5,296 nucleotides of DNA from Spirochaetales bacterium (GTDB lineage: Bacteria > Spirochaetota > Spirochaetia > DSM-27196 > SKKC01), in assembly GCA_007121695.1 (NCBI GenBank), contig SKKC01000192.1, forward strand, positions 1-5,296, in the 5' to 3' direction. Below, one piece after another: positions 1 through 5,296 of this stretch (within the stretch, counting starts at the first letter, position 1; every line of letters begins with the position of its first letter). Both the position numbers and the translations under genes were made by a program. Below the pieces are notes generated by a model that worked only from the letters and a program-made list of their open reading frames with translations, made no database searches and was not told the origin of the DNA.

Positions 1-2316
<2,316 letters not shown>

Positions 2317-2320
2317 GGTT

Positions 2321-3139
2321 TCAGGGAGCGGAGTCCGTCCATTCGAGCATTCGGCGGACTCCTTCCCGTTCCGATTCACCGAACCGGATTCGTAGCCGGT
2401 CTTCGTTTCCCTCGAGAACAATCTCAAAGAACTCAGCGTCAATGGCCCGTGAGATAAACCTGCGCGTATCGTCGTCGACTGGTATGCTGACCGTTTCCCG
2501 ATACTGTCGCCCATCGCGTTCCCGCCGCACCGTATCGTCGGGGAACCCGTACCGATCGCGGTCGCCGTTTACCCGCATTTCCATTGCACGCAGGTCAAAG
2601 GGTTGCAGCGTGCGTGGACGAACGATCTCGATGGCGGCGATCAGCGTGCCCGACGCCCGCACCGAGTCGTTGCGTATTTCCTGGAACAGATACACCACAT
2701 CGCCGTTCCACGGATTCCGCAGCGAGTCGTATACGTGCATTGTGTTGGGCGTCACATCGACGCTCAGCACCGGGATGCCGCGAATCGCCGCTTCTCGCAG
2801 ACCGGGTGGTGGTGTGCGCTGCACACGTTCGACCTCGGCAAAAGGAGGTGGCTCGCGACGTACGTGCCGTTCAGGATTAACCCTGAGTATTCGCAGGCGT
2901 TCCGCGGTATCGTCGGGAAGCGCCTGAATAATCGAGTTTGCAAGTCGCGCTGCGGCGTTTGCGTCGGCGTAACGTCCCTGCAGCAGGTACTCGCGTGCCT
3001 GCCGGGTTAACTCGTGGGCTTCCTCGACCCGTGCTCGCAGATGCTCTGCGTCGTCTGCAGCATACGTAAGCGTTCCAACACACGCGAACAGGAGGAGCGG
3101 GCACAGGATAGTTACGGAAGATCGGTGCAGTCGTGTCAC
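2321..3139 (-). CDS. Uncharacterised exported protein with TPR-like N-terminal helices
   Basis: I do not recognise this 272-aa protein. Residues 1-27 form a signal peptide: basic MTRLHR, a hydrophobic core (about 9-24), and a possible signal peptidase I site after TYA27. LLFAC at 16-20 also resembles a relaxed spirochaetal lipobox, so it may instead be a lipoprotein with Cys20 as the first mature residue. Residues 30-75 are charged, Ala-rich and helical, with one TPR-like pattern (G55, Y57, A60, A67). A Pro/Arg-rich linker follows (about 86-115). The rest (about 120-272) looks beta-rich, with no catalytic motif I can see; it is probably periplasmic or envelope-associated. The start is a GTG at 3139, the first start codon after an in-frame stop upstream; no Shine-Dalgarno precedes it. 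The opposite strand is also largely open here (2442-2927 and upstream of parE), but signal peptide and residue composition favour this strand. It is divergent from parE and convergent with clpC, so it is probably its own transcription unit. Confidence 0.75.
   Translation of the reverse strand: MTRLHRSSVTILCPLLLFACVGTLTYAADDAEHLRARVEEAHELTRQAREYLLQGRYADANAAARLANSIIQALPDDTAERLRILRVNPERHVRREPPPFAEVERVQRTPPPGLREAAIRGIPVLSVDVTPNTMHVYDSLRNPWNGDVVYLFQEIRNDSVRASGTLIAAIEIVRPRTLQPFDLRAMEMRVNGDRDRYGFPDDTVRRERDGRQYRETVSIPVDDDTRRFISRAIDAEFFEIVLEGNEDRLRIRFGESEREGVRRMLEWTDSAP
2324..2367. terminator. Inverted repeat at convergent gene ends, possible terminator
   Basis: GGAGTCCG (2330-2337) is followed by its exact reverse complement CGGACTCC (2355-2362), with a 17-nt loop. 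An outer GGGA (2324-2327)/TCCC (2364-2367) pairing extends the stem across a small internal loop. It starts 7 nt after the clpC stop and lies inside the last codons of the opposing gene. Neither strand has a U-tract after the stem, so it is not a classical intrinsic terminator. It may still act as a 3' stabilising hairpin or a weak terminator for clpC mRNA. That role is inferred from position only. Confidence 0.35.
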
Positions 3140-3189
3140 GCGGGTAGTGTGCTATCGAACGCGTCCGTGAATCAAGTCGGCAGCGTGAC

Positions 3190-3218
3190 AGGACAGCCCG
3201 GTACTTTTCTGATACTAT
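3190..3218 (+). promoter_or_regulatory. Candidate parE promoter with extended -10
   Basis: In the 90-bp divergent gap, AGGACA (3190-3195, 4 of 6 matches to the -35 consensus) is followed after 17 nt by TACTAT (3213-3218, 4 of 6 to TATAAT). A TG at 3210-3211 makes an extended -10. A second pairing, GTGACA (3185-3190) with TCTGAT (3208-3213), also has a 17-nt spacer. Either would start transcription at about 3220-3226, only a few bases before the parE ATG. This is prediction from consensus alone. Confidence 0.35.
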
Positions 3219-3229
3219 CCGCGGTGATC

Positions 3230-5089
3230 ATGGCACGAACAGCAAAGAAAGAACCGGCGAAAAAAAGTTCCCGCGATCCGGCGGTGTACGACGAAAGCAA
3301 GATCAAGACGCTCAGCTCACTCGAGCACATCCGGCTTCGAACGGGTATGTACATCGGTCGACTCGGCGATGGCACGAATCCCGACGACGGTATATATGTC
3401 CTGCTGAAGGAAGTAATCGATAACTCGGTCGACGAATTCATTATGGGCCATGGCAGCAGGATAGAGATTTCCATTGATCACGAGACTGTGGAGGTCCGCG
3501 ACTACGGGCGGGGAATCCCGCTTGGCAAGATCGTGGAGTGCGTCAGCGTCATAAACACAGGTGCAAAGTACAGCGACGAGGTTTTTCAGTTTTCTGTCGG
3601 TCTGAATGGTGTTGGCACCAAGGCCGTCAACGCCCTCTCGACACAGTTTCGAGTGCGGGCGGTACGGGATGGTTCCTACGCAGAAGCGTATTTCGAGCGG
3701 GGAACACTGAAGAAACAGACCAAGGGAAGCGCGGGGCGGGAACGAAACGGAACCTGCATAACCTTCACGCCGGACACGAACATTTTTGGCGACTACCGGT
3801 ACAACTACGAGTACATAGAGCAGCGGTTGTGGAACTACGCCTATCTGAACAGTGGTCTTACGCTCGTGCTCTCGTCGAAGGGGATTGGCGCCTCTGCGTC
3901 CAAGCAGACATTCGAGAGCAGGAACGGCCTGCTCGATCTTCTGTCCGCCGAAGTCGGCGAGGAAGCAATGTACGACATCGGCTATTACCGCGGCGATCGT
4001 ATCGAACTGAGTTTCACACACACCGACAATTACGGAGAAACCTACTTCAGTTTTGTGAACGGTCAGTATACCTCCGACGGCGGAACGCATCTGTCGGCTT
4101 TCAGGGAAGGGATTCTGAAAGGCGTCAACGAGTTCTACAAGAAGCAGTACAACGGTGTTGATGTTCGCGAGGGAATTGCGGGCGCTATCGCCGTGAAACT
4201 CGCAGCTCCCATCTTCGAGAGCCAGACGAAAAACAAGCTCGGGAACACGGAGATACGCGGCTGGATCGTCGGTGAAGTGAAGTCGGCCGTTGTTGATTTC
4301 CTGCATCGCAACAAGGCGGCTTCAAAGCGGGTACTCGACAAGATCGCAAACAACGAACGCCTGCGAAAAGAGCTGCAGGCCGTCAAGAAAGACGCCAAAG
4401 AGAACGCCCGAAAGATCGCACTGAAAATACCGAATCTAAAGGACTGCAAGTTTCACCTCCAGGATGGAGCCAAAGGCGCCGACTCCACGATATTTATAAC
4501 CGAAGGACAAAGCGCGTCCGGCAGCATGGTCAGCGCACGCGACGTATATACGCAGGCGATCTTCAGCCTTCGCGGCAAACCTCAGAATGTGTTCGGACGG
4601 AAACGGGCAGACCTGTACCGCAACGAAGAGCTGTACAACATGATGATGGCGCTCGGCATAGAGAACAGCGTTGAAGAGCTTCGATACGCTCGTGTCGTGA
4701 TCGCGACCGACGCCGACCACGATGGCTTTCACATCAGGAATCTTCTTCTGACGTTTTTTCTGAACTATTTTGAGGAAATCGTACTCGCCGGGCATATCTA
4801 TATTCTGGAGACTCCATTGTTCCGCGTACGAAACAAAAAAGAGACCCGCTACTGTTACAATGCGAAAGAGCGGGATCAGGCACTATCCGATATCAGAAAC
4901 CCTGAAGTGACGCGATTCAAGGGCCTCGGAGAAATATCACCGAAAGAGTTCGGTCAGTTTATTGGCGACGATATGCGGATCGTAAAGGTGAGTCTCAAGA
5001 GCATAAAGAGCATTCGCGAGACGCTTACCTTCTACATGGGCAAGAACACTCCGCAGCGGCGCGATTTCATTATGGAGAATCTGGTTTAA
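3230..5089 (+). CDS. parE: DNA topoisomerase IV subunit B (ATPase/Toprim)
   Basis: This is the ATP-binding subunit of the type IIA topoisomerase that, with ParC, passes one duplex through another to decatenate or relax DNA. Visible in 619 aa: a GHKL ATPase domain (about 28-215) with catalytic Glu61, Asn65 and Asp68 in [10 protein letters not shown], a G1 box DYGRGIP (91-97) and a G2 box GLNGVGTK (124-131); a transducer domain whose QTK loop is SQTK 331-334, with ATP-contacting Lys334; a Toprim domain with metal-binding Glu425 in EGQSASGS and DADHD Asp494/496/498; and a C-terminal tail ending [19 protein letters not shown]. The length fits ParE or short GyrB and excludes the enterobacterial GyrB insertion. 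The open frame runs back to 3014, but that part is antisense to the exported-protein gene and unlike the family. ATG 3230 is chosen because it leaves about 30 residues before [16 protein letters not shown] 3224 or GTG 3185 are alternatives. No Shine-Dalgarno precedes ATG 3230. An annotation as gyrB is possible; the N-terminus of its partner favours ParE. Confidence 0.93.
   Translation: MARTAKKEPAKKSSRDPAVYDESKIKTLSSLEHIRLRTGMYIGRLGDGTNPDDGIYVLLKEVIDNSVDEFIMGHGSRIEISIDHETVEVRDYGRGIPLGKIVECVSVINTGAKYSDEVFQFSVGLNGVGTKAVNALSTQFRVRAVRDGSYAEAYFERGTLKKQTKGSAGRERNGTCITFTPDTNIFGDYRYNYEYIEQRLWNYAYLNSGLTLVLSSKGIGASASKQTFESRNGLLDLLSAEVGEEAMYDIGYYRGDRIELSFTHTDNYGETYFSFVNGQYTSDGGTHLSAFREGILKGVNEFYKKQYNGVDVREGIAGAIAVKLAAPIFESQTKNKLGNTEIRGWIVGEVKSAVVDFLHRNKAASKRVLDKIANNERLRKELQAVKKDAKENARKIALKIPNLKDCKFHLQDGAKGADSTIFITEGQSASGSMVSARDVYTQAIFSLRGKPQNVFGRKRADLYRNEELYNMMMALGIENSVEELRYARVVIATDADHDGFHIRNLLLTFFLNYFEEIVLAGHIYILETPLFRVRNKKETRYCYNAKERDQALSDIRNPEVTRFKGLGEISPKEFGQFIGDDMRIVKVSLKSIKSIRETLTFYMGKNTPQRRDFIMENLV
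5074..5077 (+). promoter_or_regulatory. Weak, distant RBS for parC
   Basis: GGAG lies 16 nt before the parC ATG, inside the final codons of parE. This is farther than the usual 5-9 nt, and nothing better is closer. With a 4-nt gap between the parE stop and the parC start, parC is probably translated by coupling with parE, which would help keep the two subunits equimolar. Confidence 0.3.
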
Positions 5090-5093
5090 TCCC

Positions 5094-5296
5094 ATGGCAT
5101 ACGTGAACACGCTCTTCAACAGTAACTTTCTGGAATACGCGAGCTACGTAATCAAGGACCGTGCAATCCCCCACATAGATGACGGCCTGAAGCCGGTACA
5201 GAGACGCATTCTTCACAGTCTGTTCGAGATAGATGATGGCAAATTTCATAAGGTTGCGAACGTGGTCGGACACTGCATGAAGTATCATCCGCACGG
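5094..5296 (+). CDS. parC: DNA topoisomerase IV subunit A, partial at 3' end
   Basis: This is the DNA-cleaving subunit that pairs with ParE. Only the first 67 codons and two bases of the next are present, with no stop. The visible part covers the N-terminal arm and the start of the breakage-reunion (winged-helix) domain. It contains [20 protein letters not shown] at about 14-33, then PVQRRILHS at about 34-42, and the family hallmark KYHPHG at 63-68. The active-site Tyr (about 40 residues further on) and the Ser and acidic positions that govern quinolone sensitivity lie just beyond the window edge. ATG 5094 is the natural start: MAYVNTLFN directly precedes conserved sequence, and the 4-nt spacing after parE implies one operon. 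The [15 protein letters not shown] stretch resembles spirochaete and Bacteroidetes ParC more than GyrA. ParC rather than GyrA is a judgement from recalled family sequences. Confidence 0.92.
   Translation, partial: MAYVNTLFNSNFLEYASYVIKDRAIPHIDDGLKPVQRRILHSLFEIDDGKFHKVANVVGHCMKYHPH

Noticed and set aside
2442..2927. Plus-strand open frame (161 codons) within the exported-protein gene
   Set aside because: Its product is Arg/Ser-rich low-complexity sequence with no motif or RBS, whereas the minus strand encodes a signal peptide and a more protein-like composition. The minus-strand gene is preferred.
3187..3196. Tandem GACAG GACAG as an operator or repeat element
   Set aside because: Two copies of a 5-bp unit are easily expected by chance. 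It overlaps the candidate -35 but matches no operator I know.
3014..3229. N-terminal extension of ParE starting at 3014
   Set aside because: The extra 72 residues resemble no topoisomerase sequence. Up to 3139 they run antisense to the signal-peptide end of the exported-protein gene. The family-like start is ATG 3230.
3317..4306. Long minus-strand open frame (329 codons) opposite parE
   Set aside because: It is fully antisense to the conserved ATPase and transducer domains of ParE, with no recognisable motifs of its own.

Overview
The window reads as ordinary chromosomal housekeeping DNA from a bacterium, most likely a spirochaete (Spirochaetaceae-like, moderately high GC). This assignment is an inference from recalled family features, not a search. 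It rests on a short type IIA topoisomerase pair (parE-parC) whose A subunit begins with MAYVNTLFN and carries [20 protein letters not shown], and on a B subunit with [15 protein letters not shown] and EGQSASGS motifs. These resemble spirochaete and Bacteroidetes topoisomerase IV more than proteobacterial or firmicute gyrase.

Layout: (1) 1-2316 (+) is most of a ClpC-type AAA+ unfoldase, missing its beginning at the window edge. (2) 2321-3139 (-) is an unrecognised exported protein of 272 aa, converging on clpC with only 4 bp between the two stop codons; an inverted repeat just past the clpC stop lies inside its 3' coding end. (3) 3140-3229 is a 90-bp divergent intergenic region with a candidate promoter around a small palindrome, GATACTATC. 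(4) 3230-5089 (+) is parE, the ATPase/Toprim subunit of topoisomerase IV. (5) 5094-5296 (+) is the start of parC, 4 nt after the parE stop and cut by the window edge just before its fluoroquinolone-determining region. No stretch of more than 300 bases lacks a gene.

parE and parC are evidently co-transcribed and encode the two halves of one heterotetramer that decatenates or relaxes DNA. ClpC acts in protein quality control with ClpP and has no evident functional link to the topoisomerase. The exported protein is the only gene here without a recognisable role. I see no RNA genes, mobile elements, CRISPR arrays or other accessory features, and no convincing novel multi-gene system. The points worth a second look are residue substitutions in conserved sites of ParE and ClpC, the unusual divergent promoter region lacking Shine-Dalgarno sequences, and the uncharacterised exported protein.
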